Positions 45,145-58,570 of a stretch of DNA of 64,000 bases are shown piece after piece. Source of the DNA: Bolinopsis microptera (taxonomy: Eukaryota > Ctenophora > Tentaculata > Lobata > Bolinopsidae); assembly GCF_026151205.1 (NCBI RefSeq), contig NC_087072.1:22647603-22711602 (forward strand). Reading direction: 5' to 3'. Within the stretch, counting starts at the first letter, position 1, and every line of letters starts with the position of its first letter. The notes beneath the pieces were generated by a model. The model made no database searches and was not told the DNA's origin. It was given only the letters and a program-made list of their open reading frames with translations. The position numbers and the translations under genes are program-made.

Positions 45145-45597
45145 CCCCAAACCAGCAAACGACCGGGACAAGAATTTTGAAATGGGCGGGACCGGGATTT
45201 TTTATCCAATTTGAAATTGGCCAGGATCAGTCAAATTTGACCGTGACCGGGATTTTAGCTCTATTTTGACACAAAATTTAGCGGAATCAACTATTAGTGC
45301 GGAAGTGATCCATGTTTAAGATGGCAATTAGTTTAAGATTAAAAATTTGTTGAGTTTCATATTATAAATGATATGCTTAGTCGAAAAAGTAAATGTGCTA
45401 TAATTACTTTTGAGAAGAGCCCTAGAAATTTTTCCCGTCGCGATGCAATTTTGTTCCAAAATCTTAATAGTAGAGTTAAGTATAGAAGTTGTATCTAAAA
45501 TCCCGGTCAAAATCCCGGTCAAATTGGTATTTTGGCCGGGACCGGGATTTGGTAAAAAGTACCGGTACCGGGATCACGGTCGATCTCTGCCCCAAAC
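45145..45597. mobile_element. MITE of the CCCGGT family with 8-bp TSD (family B, copy 1)
   Basis: Element 45153-45589 between CCCCAAAC duplications (45145-45152, 45590-45597). Ends CAGCAAACGACCGGGA and, reverse complemented, CAGAGATCGACCGTGA. Internal ACCGGGATTTT and AATCCCGGTCAAA motifs face each other. No coding capacity. CAG-starting ends and an 8-bp duplication point to hAT. Confidence 0.8.
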
Positions 45598-48509
45598 TCC
45601 GCAGTAAATCGGGTTTTTACAGTATATTTCATAAAGTTATAAGCAAATTAAATTAATTATTAGACTATTGTAAAATGTAACCGTATAGCAGGCGACACTT
45701 CCCGAGAAGAACAATTAGAAAAAGTTTGAGTCGGTAGCAGTAGTCTCAAAATTAAGTATAATGTACTGTAAAATGTGGTTCACAAGAACTAATTGCTGGA
45801 ACAATGATCCTAGTAATGGGGTTTCAGGGTACACCGTAGTTCATTGTAGTCTGTTGAGATTTTGCTGACGAAAAATAGTACAGCAACTAAATGTTGTGCA
45901 CTGTGCAGATAATGTTTCGTAGTTAAGCCAGGCGAGAACTGCACCAACATGGACCAAATTTGTGTAATTAGATTTCTACAGTAGGTACACACACCTACTC
46001 CGAGTGCAATACGCAGAATTAAGGAGGGACATATTTACAATTCTGAGAATAAACCGGGCGAAATTGGGGCTACATTCTTAAAACTGTCAGGAATGCCCTT
46101 TCGCGGACGACAGATCCAACTAATGATAGGAATGTTATGGGCGCTCAGTTTGAAGACTATAATAGCCATTCAAGAAGTATCCTGCAATTGTCGTTTAGTG
46201 TGAAATACAGACTGGGAGTTTAGAATCGGGAAAGCACGACCAATGAATGGCAAGTTTGCGAATGAGAAATGTTTTTGAAACATTCTAAAAGCTACTTTTT
46301 GGTTTACATTTAGGGTTGATGGAGCTGTTTCTAGACATGGTTTACGGATATCGTATTTTCGATGTAATTCAATTTTATTTGATAGAAACAGTAACTGTTT
46401 ACGGGTGCTGGCTAGGCCAAATTACAGCTTGGTACGGTTAATATAACATGTTTACTGCTTAATTAAGCGATAGTTCCGTTAGTTACGATCAAATAACTTT
46501 GTTAAGGTTCCATCAAAGAAACAATTTGTAGCTATTACACCATTGATGATGAAATTACCAAACATTCCTTGAAAACACATTCTCAATAGGTTCCCGATTC
46601 GATTAATCATCCAGTAAATATTTTTACAGGGCCCTAAGGCAAGTCAAGTCCAAAATGTTCGGTTGAAATTATTCTACAGTATGTGTTAGGCACAAAGTAT
46701 AACCTTTGTCTCGATCGGGCCTATTTTTATATCTTAATCGATCTGTGCGGGGTGGTGAACACTTTACAGCTTTACATCTAAATACAACCAGAGCATGTCG
46801 CCTTAGTATCTCACCTAGTATCTTGTGTTACAAGTACCAGGTACAACACGTATTAATATCACGATGAGGACAATATCATTAGGTGTCAACATGAGTTATT
46901 GACCTACTTTGTACAATTATCTGACAGTGCCTTCCCCAACAAAGGACGTGTCTTTCCAACAATCAACAATCATTCTTGAAACGTCAAAGAAGATACGCAG
47001 TGAAAATGTAACGATTAAATGGAACATTCTATACCTTCTTCTCAGTAAAACACAGCGAGTAGATTTTTGTTCAAGAACAATTTTGTGGGTTATGTCGATG
47101 CGATCATTTACAACTCCTAAACTCAAAATTGCCCTGCTTATGAACAGAGATTGACGATAATCGTTATAAATGATCAGTTAAACCGTTATTTGGTATTAGT
47201 CTAGAACTGGGTAAAGATGTAAAGGGCCAATTACTATCAGGTGAATACCTGATTCAACACTATCATTAGAATATTTCATATCACACGAATCTGCATTATG
47301 TAACATTTGGGATGATCCAAATAACCGAGAAAACGTGTGGCTCGAAACCAAGCTGTAACTTTAGCAGTAAGCTACGTTACCCACATTTCACACCAATACA
47401 CGTTACAAATTAGTAGTTACCTGAGTAACTTCAGCTCTTACTCACACTTTGATACTGACATTTACTAGCGCTACTATTATCCATCTAAAAAAGCACAGAA
47501 AAGCTTCACTTTCTTTGGAAATAAAATATATGTAACAGATAAATTAAAATTAATTAGGAAAATTAAAAACATAAGATAATACTTCGTACGAAGATCAAGA
47601 TGTGATGCGTGTTGTTATAAAACACGATAAAAAGTTTAAAATATTATCTAAAAATCAAATAATGAACTCGTGGTATGGGAAATCAATATTCAATTAGACA
47701 GGAAGGTTTACAAATTGTGTACAATTTTGCTAATATCTGAACTCAACAGCGGGAGAACATGGTTTTAATATTTTGAAAGCCGGTACTTTTAACAATTAAC
47801 CAATTAATTGATTTGATTCCCTAACAGAATACAAGAATGTTTTAAATTTTTTTCAAAGCTGTCAAAATAGGTTTAAACATTGCGGGTCTAACTTGACGAG
47901 TTATGAATAGTAACACAGAGCCCAAACTAATCCTTAAAGTTAGAGGCAATCAGAGTCGACAAATTATCGTAATGGATTGATATTTTTCTCCAATTTGCAT
48001 CAAATCTCGTAATTTTTTATACATAAGGGAATGTAACAACTTTTGGAATGTAACAACTTTTGTGAACCCTTGAACATGTTCCTATGAAGTACAATTCTAT
48101 GAAGTGCAATTCTAAAGAAAGAAAGTTTAGACTTTAGATGCTCATCTTTTGTATTGGGCCTCCGTATAAGAGTTCATTACTCGGACTTAAAACAAATTTA
48201 TGTAATACATGTACTTGGTTTTCGTGTGCAGTAAGGGAATCTCCTAAAAGGGCAAAGTATGTCTAATTCTCGATTAGACAAGTGAGTCATATTCTGGTCG
48301 AATCGGAACTGAAATTCATGAATAGAACGAACAACTTTATAGTGAACTAGGTAATTTGAAAATGATCTTACTTCACATAACACTTATTTTCAGTAATATG
48401 AACTTTATGAACGAGAATAGTCGCAAATTATGCAAAAATCATTAAATCAAATTTGACTTTCATAACAAAACACACAAAATCAATTATCAAGACACGTGTC
48501 TCCTATTCG
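45598..48509. other. Gene-free AT-rich DNA downstream of the zinc-finger gene
   Basis: No coding region, RNA gene or bounded repeat that I can support. The end nearest 48509 is the likely 3' UTR of the minus-strand zinc-finger gene. Confidence 0.4.
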
Positions 48510-51268
48510 TTAAGTCTTGTGAACGTTCATGTGCACATTTAGTGAGCCCTCGGACGGGGCCATGTAATCACACACACCACACTTGTGATAGGTCGCAGAG
48601 TGCACTTTCTCGTGCCTCATCAGTGCCTCAGCGCTCTGCGCCACATGATAACAAGAGGTACACTCGAACCCGACACTCCCATTAACACCCGTGCTGGTGC
48701 TGGGCTCCCCACAGCTTCTGCTACTTGACGGCGACTGGATATCGGATTTGATTGTGATGGTGGGCATAGCACCAGCTTTGCTGGGCAAAAGTGTATTATT
48801 AACCATGGTGTTACTGACCGGTGTTTTAGGTGGTCCTGTGAAGTGGGTGTTGAAGGTGTTGGGGTGGGTGCCCTGGCTGACGATCCCTAGTTCACTGCGG
48901 TGCACCTCTATCATGTGCTGCACATACGAGTCGAAAGAGCCCAATATTTGGGAACAATGTGAACAAGGGTAGGTACGATTAGCCATAGTAACATTAGGAA
49001 TCAACCTCTGATCAGGAACCTTCATGCCCTCCTGAGCTTTAATCAATTTCTCTAGCTCAGCCTCCATTGTTTCCGTTATTCTGATGTTGTGATCCTCTGA
49101 AATATGCTTCTTAAGATCGAGTAAACGGGTAGTGGTGAAGGGACATGATGCCACAAAACATTGCTGGGGACCTGGATGTTCTGGATTAGTGGGATTCGAG
49201 TGGGAGCTAGGATCCGGAGGTGAGCCGAGTTTGGGTTTTGTCAGCTCTAATGCAACAATAGGTTGAACAACAGAGCTAGGTTGAGCAAGTGATCGGGGGT
49301 CCGATATTTTAACGATAGGACGCTGAGTGAAGATGGGAGGGGAGGGAGCTTGTGCTTCCTGCTCTTTTCTAGTGCGCTCCAGAAGCATTTCCTGCTGCTT
49401 CTCATGTACGTATTGTCGGTATATTGGGTCGGTGTAATACATGTTCATACAATACGCCTGATACAGATAACATTGCTGTAAATACTGCAGTTCTGAAAGG
49501 GACAGGTTGTAGATGGAGTTGCCCAGGTTCCCCTGATAATCTGGAATGGTCTTGTTAGTTGAACTAACGGTAATATTGTCTAGGGTAGCTGGAGGTATTA
49601 GGGGTGTGGGTGGAGCTGATCTGATGTTTTTTATTTGGACATGATCATCAAATAATATAGGTTTAACACTAGGTGGTTTATCGTAAACAGTACTGGGAGC
49701 AGAATTTATAAGGCCTATTCTGGACTTGGAAACGGAATCAGCGAGGTTACTTTCAGGGCTGGAGTCTTTCAGGGCTTTTCCTATCTGTTTCTGGGATTGT
49801 AGGATACAGTCTAACATGTCTTGTCTTTTTGTTTCACAACTGGTCTCTGCTATTTCGATTTCATCTAACAGAGATGGTTTTATCATGGGGATCTCAACAG
49901 TTTCAGTGGTTGCGGATTCTTCTGACTCGTTATGGGATCTGGAACGCTTCACAAGTTTTCTCATAGATGAGTCAGGGTGGAAGTCAGCGTAGTGATCCTT
50001 AAGAGCCTGCAACCCCTCAAACTCAACCTTCTCAGGACAATACTTACACTTGTATTGGCGCATTCCGAGCTGCACTCCCAAATCATTAATACCGTGAGCT
50101 TTAATATGGTGCTCACGTAACTTTGTCAGGGTATCGAACATGGTTTTAGTGGTGCAATAACGACATCTCTTCAGTGCCTTGCGGTTCATCATCCCTGACC
50201 CTGAGAATCTGAGCTTGTGAAGTCTGCCCGGTTTGGTGTCGACATTCTTTTGTTTCTTCCTCGGTGAAGCTCTGAGACCCACGGCCTTACATACCTTCAC
50301 TTTATCTTGGTTCTTGAGATTGATTTTATCAAATATATTGCCCGGATCTGATTTAACTTTAACAGGATCTGATTTAACGATAGGAGAAGTTGGTGGGGTG
50401 TACATGACATTATTTATATCAACCTCCTCTGTACTTGGTCTACATTCAGATTCCTTCTTCTGTATCACTCGAATAACGGGAATATTGGGAATATTTTCCT
50501 CCGTTTTCACCTTAACAAGTTCCTCCTCCATGCATTCCTCTGTTTGAACCTCGTCGTGGACAACATCCAGATGTTTGGCGTACTTGTCGAATTTTACCGA
50601 TATAAACGAACATTTTGGACATTTGAAGAGCTTCTTCTTGGCTCGGTGAGCCTTCATGTGATGAACGATGTCTGTGTTGGTGTAACAGACGTAGTCACAC
50701 AGATCACATGTGAACTCCTTAAACTGGGCCTCGTCCACGTGTTCACTTTGTAGGTGAGTTTTTAGGTTTAAACCTGAAATTATGTGAATTATTTGTAGGC
50801 AGAGAATCGGTATAGTAATATTGGCGAGTTATTTGAAGTTCAGTACAATATCATGTAAGTTCAAAGTAATGATATCATAGTTATATTGAGAACTTTACAA
50901 GTTAAGAGGTGAGTGGTAAATGATTCTAGTGAGCTTCGGTTAAATAATTCCTTTGAAAGCTTTTGAAGGGTGTGGATGTGACTAGATGTGACAGGGTAAT
51001 TTGCTTGATGTCATACAGTACTTACAGAGAAACTTGTCCTAGTGGTAATGCAGTTGGCTGATCTCTGACATGCTTTCAAGTTAATGAAAGGTTCAAGATG
51101 CGATCTACGTTGAAAATGTGTGATATGTGGTGTCTGCTGACGTGACATATTAACAATTCACCGCCACATTATTACAGCTCTCAACATGTCTCTACTTATA
51201 ACTTACATGGTCTGTCCACATTTAAAATATTTAGCAATATGTTAATATAATATCGCGAGAGAGAGAGA

Positions 51269-51336
<68 letters not shown>

Positions 51337-54300
51337 CACAAAAGTAAGCTCCAACATCTGTTACCTTTCGAGGGCACATCTTGACACACTCCCCGCATCA
51401 ATGTTATTAGAAGGTCACGTGAGGTTCCACGTGGGTACCAGTAATGTCATTCATGTGGTGTATTAACTACTACTCTCTCTCTCTCGGTCAGTGTGCAATT
51501 GTCAGGTGTATAGCAGATATCGCGTATCTTTGTGTGAAGGCGGGGTAAGTTCAGGTGAGATATTACAGAGAACTCAGGTCTGTGTTAAATAGTTTACATA
51601 CTGCAGACTGAGTAAGGAGAGGTTGGTATATTATATTAGCCGTTAGGTCGCTGGTCAATTCCAGATGTGGGCAAACCCATTTTATCACCGGGCTGCAGAT
51701 TTCGGTATTATGTTGCAATACGCTGTGTCATACAGCTAGACCCCACTCCCTTATTATGGTTAAACGCCCCCACTCCCTTATTATGGTTAAACGCCCCCAC
51801 TCCCTTATTATGGTTAAACGCATTCGTCAAAATATTTTACCTCTAGCAAAATATTGAAGCCAAGGAACAATATCTAATTTATATAAACGGTTACTTAATA
51901 CTTTAACCTTTGTTGCATAATATGCGTATTGCGTATCTTGCTCATGTTTAATGATACGCGTAATTGAATGCTTTAAAGAACTAGACGGTCACTGAGCTAC
52001 CTGCTACAGTTCCAAGAATTCAAGTTTCTACTTGAGCAACCGTTATCTAAGAGACCTATGGGACCAACTTTCACTTAACTAGCATATCTATTATCTATTA
52101 TCTATCATACCGACTATATATATAAAGAAATATGATAAAAGGCACCGCAGAGATAGCAAACCTTTTATAGAACTGATAAAGTAGCTAGCTGCTTTATTGC
52201 AGAGATAGCAAACCTTTTATAAACTGATAAAGTAGCGAGCTGCTTTATTGGTGTCTGATGGGTCTCAGACAGCTACTTTACAAAGTTCTTATCCATAGAC
52301 ACAGCTTGAGTGACGTATTGATCGTTGAATCCATTAAACCTTACGCGTATAAAAGCTTTCTAGGCTTGTAAGAGAAACCACTTTACTCTATAACGATATA
52401 ATATCAACTCGCACAAAATTGTATTATACGAAAAATTGCCCAATCTTCGTTTCTCCATCAACGAATTGGACAAAATAACTTTATTTTCATATTATTAAAC
52501 TCGAACATATTATAATTTTGTTATGCATTAAAGGAACGAAAGTGTCCGTAATATAACGATATCTGTAATATCTGTAATTACCGTAGAACTTGATGATTGT
52601 AGCAGCTCTGAGCAGAGGATTATAGTAAATGTGATCAGGAGGTGACCGGGAATCCCGGTACCGGGATTGGCAATTTTGAGCTATCCCGGTCCCGGTCCCG
52701 GTCCCGGTCAACCGGGTCAAGTCACATTTTTCATCCCGGTCGCGGTCCCGGTCCCGGTCAAATGCTGATTTATGATCCCGGTCCCGGTCCCGGTCCCGGT
52801 TAATTCAGGATTCTTGGTCCCGGTCCCGGTCCCGGTCAATCACTCAAATTTGCCGGGATTTTGACCAGGATCTTTTACATAATTTCATTCACTGTGATTT
52901 TAAGTTTTTACTTTCATTCATTGTGAATTTCATCTTTAAACAACCTCTGAGCCAAATAAAACAATGTTTAAAATTGCTAAACAAGTTTAGGTAACTAATA
53001 TCGTTACATAACTCATAATTGCAAACTAACATCAAGTTTTCAACTCGGGCTACGCCCAATTGTCAATTGGAATTGGAGAATGAAACTGTTGAATAATTTG
53101 AGGGATCATTGATTGAGGAATGAGGAATGAGGGTGAACTTGAGTAATCAGTACATGAACATTATTGGTGTAGTACATTAGGCCCATGCCCCATATTGACG
53201 GTGTTTTTTTTAAGTTTTTTCTAATTTAATATTCTAGTTATTACTTATTCAAATTTTTCAATTATAATGTAAATGAAAATTGCAGCTTTCAATATGAGAA
53301 TACCAGTTTTGGTCCCGGTCATCCCGGTCATCCCGGTCAAATCCCGGTCATCCCGGTCATCCCGGTCATCCCGGTAAAATTGGATTGTTGGTCCCGGTCC
53401 CGGTCCCGGTCCCGGTCCCGGTAAGATAGAAATGCCAGAAATTATTGGTCCCGGTCCCGGTCCCGGTCACGGTAAATTGATAATCTCAGTCCCGGTCCCG
53501 GTCCCGGTCAAGTCACATTTTGTATCCCGGTCCCGGTCAGGCCTAAAATCATGTCCCGGTCACCTCCTGAATGTGATACTCTGTAAGAAGTTTAGTAAGG
53601 GTCACACTACGCACACAGTAACAGTAACACTTCACGGTTACAGGTAATATGAAACTGGAACTAGTGTGGCAACTTACACTCCCTTATAATGACAACAAGA
53701 GAGTCGGACAGGTTGTAATTTGTAACTAGTGTGTCTTTCTGGTCTGGGTGCTGGATATATCTCATCTGTCATCACATGAAACAACTACACTAACATTTCT
53801 AGTGTTATACTAACAGTTCTAGTGTTATACTAACATTTATAGACTTGAAGAGCGGCCTATTTCCAGTCTACTACATGACACAATATAACAAGAAATAATT
53901 GAACTGAGAGAGAACGTAATAAGGTGTCTTCAGCTGAGGCAACATATAAGTGCGGTGGGTGCGGAATCGCACTATTTGCAATATTTTACCGCACCCTGCA
54001 TATTATGTTACCTCTGGTCTTCAGTCTTAAGAGATAGAAATTATTTAAGACGCAGGCTGAAAAGATAGGGATCGTATTGTCATTGTATTGTCTAAAGTGG
54101 TAGGCTTAGAATATACTTTTTAAAAAAATAAAACTTTGTGGGCCTCAACTTTCAGTTCTATATAATTATCAGGCTTAATGGCGGGTTAATGTCGTTTGGG
54201 TCCACTAAAATAACCATGTAGATGAGAATTAAAACTTGTTTCCATAACAGATGCACACAACTCTCTTCAATACAGCTGAGTTGATATCTGGCACCTTTCT

Positions 54301-56143
54301 GCTTTACATCTACTCCTCTGCTTTACAAGCATCTACCCCTCTACTTAACAACTTAAGATTAAGTCCCTTTTCTGAGTTTTTATCTTTTTATGCAAAAAGT
54401 CTGCATGATGGAGTAATGAGTAAGAGCAAACAGCAGAGTTTCAGAGTTAATTACAATATTCAACAGCCCACATACAATGGACCCAGCTCGTTCTAAGGAG
54501 ATATTTTGTGGAATCAAGTTTTGCCACGATTAGATAAACCCTTCATAGTTTCACAATTCACATTACGTAATGTTGGGGAGGTAGTATCGGAAAATATTGC
54601 GCTAATTTGTAAATTGTAATGTCTTAAAGTGATTACGGGGTTTAAAAATTGCCAACAATTGATTGCGTAATATTACGTAATAATATGTAAACGGTCTCTT
54701 AAACTTCTTGCAGCAGCGCCGATTGAGGTTTCAGAAAATATACTTTTATTTGTAGCAAACCAATATGTTGTTACCTTACAGAACGATTATTACAGTTGCC
54801 ATGGCAATTTAGATATTATAACGGTATCACGATTATATGTCAGAATATCAAAAACCCGTGAGCCTTCCACTAATTAATTAATTATGTTCGAGAACATTGT
54901 CAGTGTGTAAATATACGTTAATATACGTCATTATATTACAAGCCAAGTTGATAGCTGACTGTGTCTGTTCCACAACGTATTCTGGTGAGCTCAACGAGAA
55001 AAGTTGACTAATTTCCATAAACCGCTGTACACAAATAACACGTAGTGAAACACGGAAGTGTATAGCAGATCAATTATGTCTAATAAAGTAGTGTGTATTA
55101 GGTGGTGATGTGTGATACGAACCTGTTTCAAGCTGAGCGGAGCAGTAGAGACAACTCCAGGACTCTTCGCAGGGTTGCAGTGCACCTTATCCACGTGGGC
55201 TGTCACGTGGCGCGCGTTGAAGGACGAGTAGTTACACATCGGACACTCGTACTTCAGTGGGGCGTGCTCAAGTCGCTTGTGTATCGTGACCCCCATCTTG
55301 GAGCAAGACAAGAAGTTGCAGGTTTTACACTTGTAAACTTTATCCCCGCTCTTCTGATCTCTGTGGAGGTTATCGTGCACTGTCGCCTTGTTAGCGTCTG
55401 GCGCGGTGTAACTGCACGTGCGACAAGTCAGCGTGGTGTTCCGACTGGACCGGTTGTTGTCCTCTGCGGGGGGCGGTGCCTGTGTGTGGTGGGTGCGGGT
55501 GTGTTGCGCAAACTCCTCCTCACAACAGAAGGCTTGTGGGCAGTTATCACAGCTGTAGTAGGCACACGAGGAAGGGGGTGCTGTGTCAGACTCAGTGTTG
55601 TTTATCGTACACGTCATGTCCTGCACACTTCGCACTAGCTGTACCGGTACAAACTGGTCTAACAAATCTGAAATGGAGATGTTTTATCTAAGAGGTTATA
55701 TTCTATCATTCCGGGCTGAGTGGGCTCAGGTTTATGGAATTTAACGCATGTGGCGGTATCTATGTGATCGAATGTCTTTGTGAAGGAATGAGACGTCAGA
55801 TGATCGGCTCTGTAATTAAATATTAAAAGAATTTTATTTCTGATAGGGAGACGACCGTAAAATCTGCAACTCTGCGCCGTGATTAATTCCGTTGCAGTAG
55901 GCATGCAGAAATTTACCTCACATCTGATTCTATTTTCCATTGAAGACCACTCACCAAGTCAAGGCAAAATGTTGATCAAAATGTGGGCCGCAAATACAGG
56001 CCCTAACAAATAGCGTAGAAAGCAATAGTGTACGACATGCGGCTACTACACAGGCTAAACAGTACAAATAAAGCTATAACAGTAGAGGGAGTATATAATA
56101 AGGGTAAGTGAGTGAACTGAAAGTATTGTGTACTGGAACAGAG

Positions 56144-56238
<95 letters not shown>

Positions 56239-58570
56239 GAGAGAGAGAGAACATGCAGTAGCGGCCACTTAGCTAGCGCATTCTGTGTAGCTTGCACGTG
56301 ATATAATTATACAGGTTACAGGACCTTAGAGATAGGCTGCGTGCACTACATAGTATATAATATAGGCACTATATAAAGTGTGATATTGTAGAGTACATGT
56401 GTGATATTGTAGAGTAACTGTATGATGTTGTATAATATAGCAATATATTGTCATATTTTGATAATATTCATGATAAATTAGGATATTACGGCCAAAAAAT
56501 ATATCGAAAGGAACCCAATTTCCCTTAAATTTCCGTGGGCCGTGTAGGCCAGGCCGTTTAGGCACAATCTATTTGATATCTTACTCGCGAAATATTGGTA
56601 AACACTCACCACTTTAATAATATAGAAGCGGTCATATCACACAAATTGAGCAGAGTTCACACTGTTAACCTTATGCACAGAGAGATTGCAACAGATTGCA
56701 CAATCTTTAAAATGGTACCGCTTACAAGCAATATTTAAGGTGGCTGGATAACTTAACTATCCAAGGGAATTGGGCGCAACATTTCATTAACCAGGCGGAA
56801 CCAGCGTTAACCTACTCAGCCGGAAGATGTTGTCATTCACTCCGCAAGCAGTTTACTCTGCATCAGATTAAAGTTCACTAACAGTTCACTAGTGAAGCAA
56901 AACAGTTTAACTTAATCGACTCAAATCGACTCAAATCGATATAAGAGGATCAAGTATGATCCCAAACACCAAACTCTGATCAAGCCGATTGGTTTAATCG
57001 ATGTCACTTGTGAAAAGAAAATGGTGCCGCCTTCAAGAATCCAGACCTACAGGGTGGGCCATAAGTCAGTGTGCAAACGTTTGGGCTTATTGCTCAGTCC
57101 CGACAGTTCCTGAGTGCTCGATAGAAATGATTCTTTCTGGTAAGACATTGACTCACTTTAATCAAGTTATGACTTTATGAGATCAGACTCAAACATGAAA
57201 AATATCTATGTTATAACGTTAAGCTTTATTTAATGTTTATACAAAGGAGTCGGTTTCAGCTGCAGCCAGAATATTTCTTTGCCAAAAAGTTCACAATATC
57301 TACTCTGAATTGTACTATTCATCAGTAATTAATTTCAGTACATACAAAGACTAGACAGGGTTATTGTGACGCGAAAAACAATTAACTGCAGCGTCTTGGA
57401 CCAACAGCACATAATACTGTACTACATAATATTTGTATAATATGTATATAACATATTTTAACAAAGGAGAAAAGGTACAGTGCGTGATAATATTGAAATT
57501 AAATATTTAGCTTCTTTTTTGTTAAATATGATAATATTTAATATTATATTATAATATAATGTAATAATATTTGCCAGTACGCAAGTACTTAGTTCTAATG
57601 TTAAACGTTGAAAGTAATTTTAAACCATTTTATTCCCAAAAGTAAAACTAAAGAAGCAGGTAACGATTCTTACCGTTTTTCAGAAGGATGACTTCTTTAG
57701 GTGACGGACGACAGCCCCTTTTCACCCGCCTTTTTCCTCTTCTACCTAAAACGAAAGGAATGCTTGTTCAAACTTTCAAAACGTAGACAATATCGAAAGT
57801 AAAAAACACAATTTTACGAACGTTACAGAGGATTAACAAGCACACACACGGCCAGAGAAACACGCTGAGATTGCTGTTTCGTCATGCAGCAATATTATTA
57901 CACACCCAATATATATTCATACTCTGTTAGAATCTACTGTTGTAATGCATGCGAGCTCTTACAATCATATTCTTGAGAGGAACGTGTATTGCTAAAAGAA
58001 AAGGAATTGTAGTACAGTACGAACGAAGTAAAACGTGGATATTCCAAAAAAATTGTTGGTGTGCATACCATTTGAGCAACAATGTAAATGGAATGCATAA
58101 TAACCTAGGAAAAATGAAGGTGGCGAATGGAATTTAGTCCTGGTGTACTTGAGCATATTTGGTAACTCTAACCGATGTATTTTATGGTAAATATTTGCGG
58201 TAAAAGTCATCGGATGGGATATGTCATATGAGTCATAAGACAAAACTGGAAAGACGAAGGGAATGAAATAGATCGTTACGATCTGGCGTTATTCTAACAT
58301 TTACAATTTACATGCGATGGAATACAATTCATGCGAGCTAGAGATGTGATAAGTATGAAATCTCTAATGCGACAACCCAGGCGACTAAAGGTTTCAAGAC
58401 CACACTAGAATGACAAATCATACAAAAGATTTGATGCAGTGCAAGTGATATCGAGACTCACAACGCTGAGGACTGTCGTAGGAAATTCTCCTTGTCTTGT
58501 TGGGGCCGGAAGCTATGTAGTTCCAGGAAGAGCGGCTACTCCGGAGTTTCATTGTGCTTCTCAGCCTCAT
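48510..58570 (-). CDS. Multi-C2H2 zinc-finger protein
   Basis: Probable nuclear DNA-binding protein; no orthologue recognised. Exons 58570-58462, 57745-57674, 55667-55119 (or 55123) and 50773-48510; phases 1, 1 and, with the 55119 donor, 1, for about 997 residues. An in-frame TGA precedes the start. Exons 1-2 encode a basic segment ([10 protein letters not shown]), a likely nuclear localisation signal. Exon 3 has four fingers ([32 protein letters not shown]). Exon 4 has eight more, spread out: [56 protein letters not shown] and CGVCDYMA, with Pro/Ser-rich linkers and a [17 protein letters not shown] patch between. Exon 4 opens with [11 protein letters not shown], the His half of a finger whose Cys half is absent, so a small exon may be missing in the 4.3-kb intron. 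The scattered fingers suggest a REST- or ZNF462-like regulator rather than a KRAB-type array. Confidence 0.86.
51028..51110 (+). repeat. tRNA-like SINE head
   Basis: CCTAGTGGTAATGCAGTTGGC resembles an RNA polymerase III A box, and GGTTCAAGATGCGATC about 50 bp later a B box. There is no acceptor stem, so it is a SINE relic rather than a tRNA gene. It differs from the 19.9-kb SINE. Confidence 0.45.
51256..51334. repeat. (GA)n microsatellite
   Basis: About 39 GA dinucleotides with a single GTGA interruption near 51273. Confidence 0.95.
51741..51820. repeat. 27-bp tandem triplication
   Basis: Three copies of CACTCCCTTATTATGGTTAA plus ACGCCCC, starting at 51744, 51771 and 51798. Confidence 0.9.
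52147..52249. repeat. 52-bp tandem duplication
   Basis: Two adjacent copies starting GCAGAGATAGCAAACC (52147 and 52199) and ending GAGCTGCTTTATT or TAGCTGCTTTATT, differing at a few bases. Confidence 0.88.
52628..53577. mobile_element. MITE of the CCCGGT family with 8-bp TSD (family B, copy 2)
   Basis: Element 52636-53569 between AATGTGAT duplications (52628-52635, 53570-53577). Ends CAGGAGGTGACCGGGA and TCCCGGTCACCTCCTG are perfect 16-bp inverted repeats. Next to both ends are arrays of (CCCGGT)n, with TCATCCCGG variants near 53315-53375, and the middle is AT-rich. No transposase. It lies in the last intron of the zinc-finger gene and shares the CCGGGA ends and the 8-bp duplication length with 45153-45589. 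Confidence 0.92.
56141..56250. repeat. (GA)n microsatellite
   Basis: About 55 GA units with a GCGA near the start and a GGGA near 56227, in intron 2 of the zinc-finger gene. The Ser-Leu repeat frames on the minus strand are artefacts of it. Confidence 0.95.

Larger units (their letters stand above)
50774..55118 (-). other. Last intron of the zinc-finger gene
   Basis: Holds a tRNA-like SINE (51028-51110), a (GA)n tract (51256-51334), a 27-bp triplication (51741-51820), a 52-bp duplication (52147-52249), the large CCCGGT MITE (52628-53577) and a possible MITE relic (54555-54700). A well-formed minus-strand donor (TTTCTCT|gtaagtac) lies at 51027/51028, but I could not build a finger exon onto it. 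Confidence 0.5.

Noticed and set aside
56003-56297. Ser-Leu repeat proteins
   Set aside because: Translation of a (GA)n microsatellite; the same applies to 61662-61933.
57054-57080. GGGTGGGCCATAAGT resembling a mariner end
   Set aside because: No partner inverted repeat, no TA duplication and no transposase nearby.
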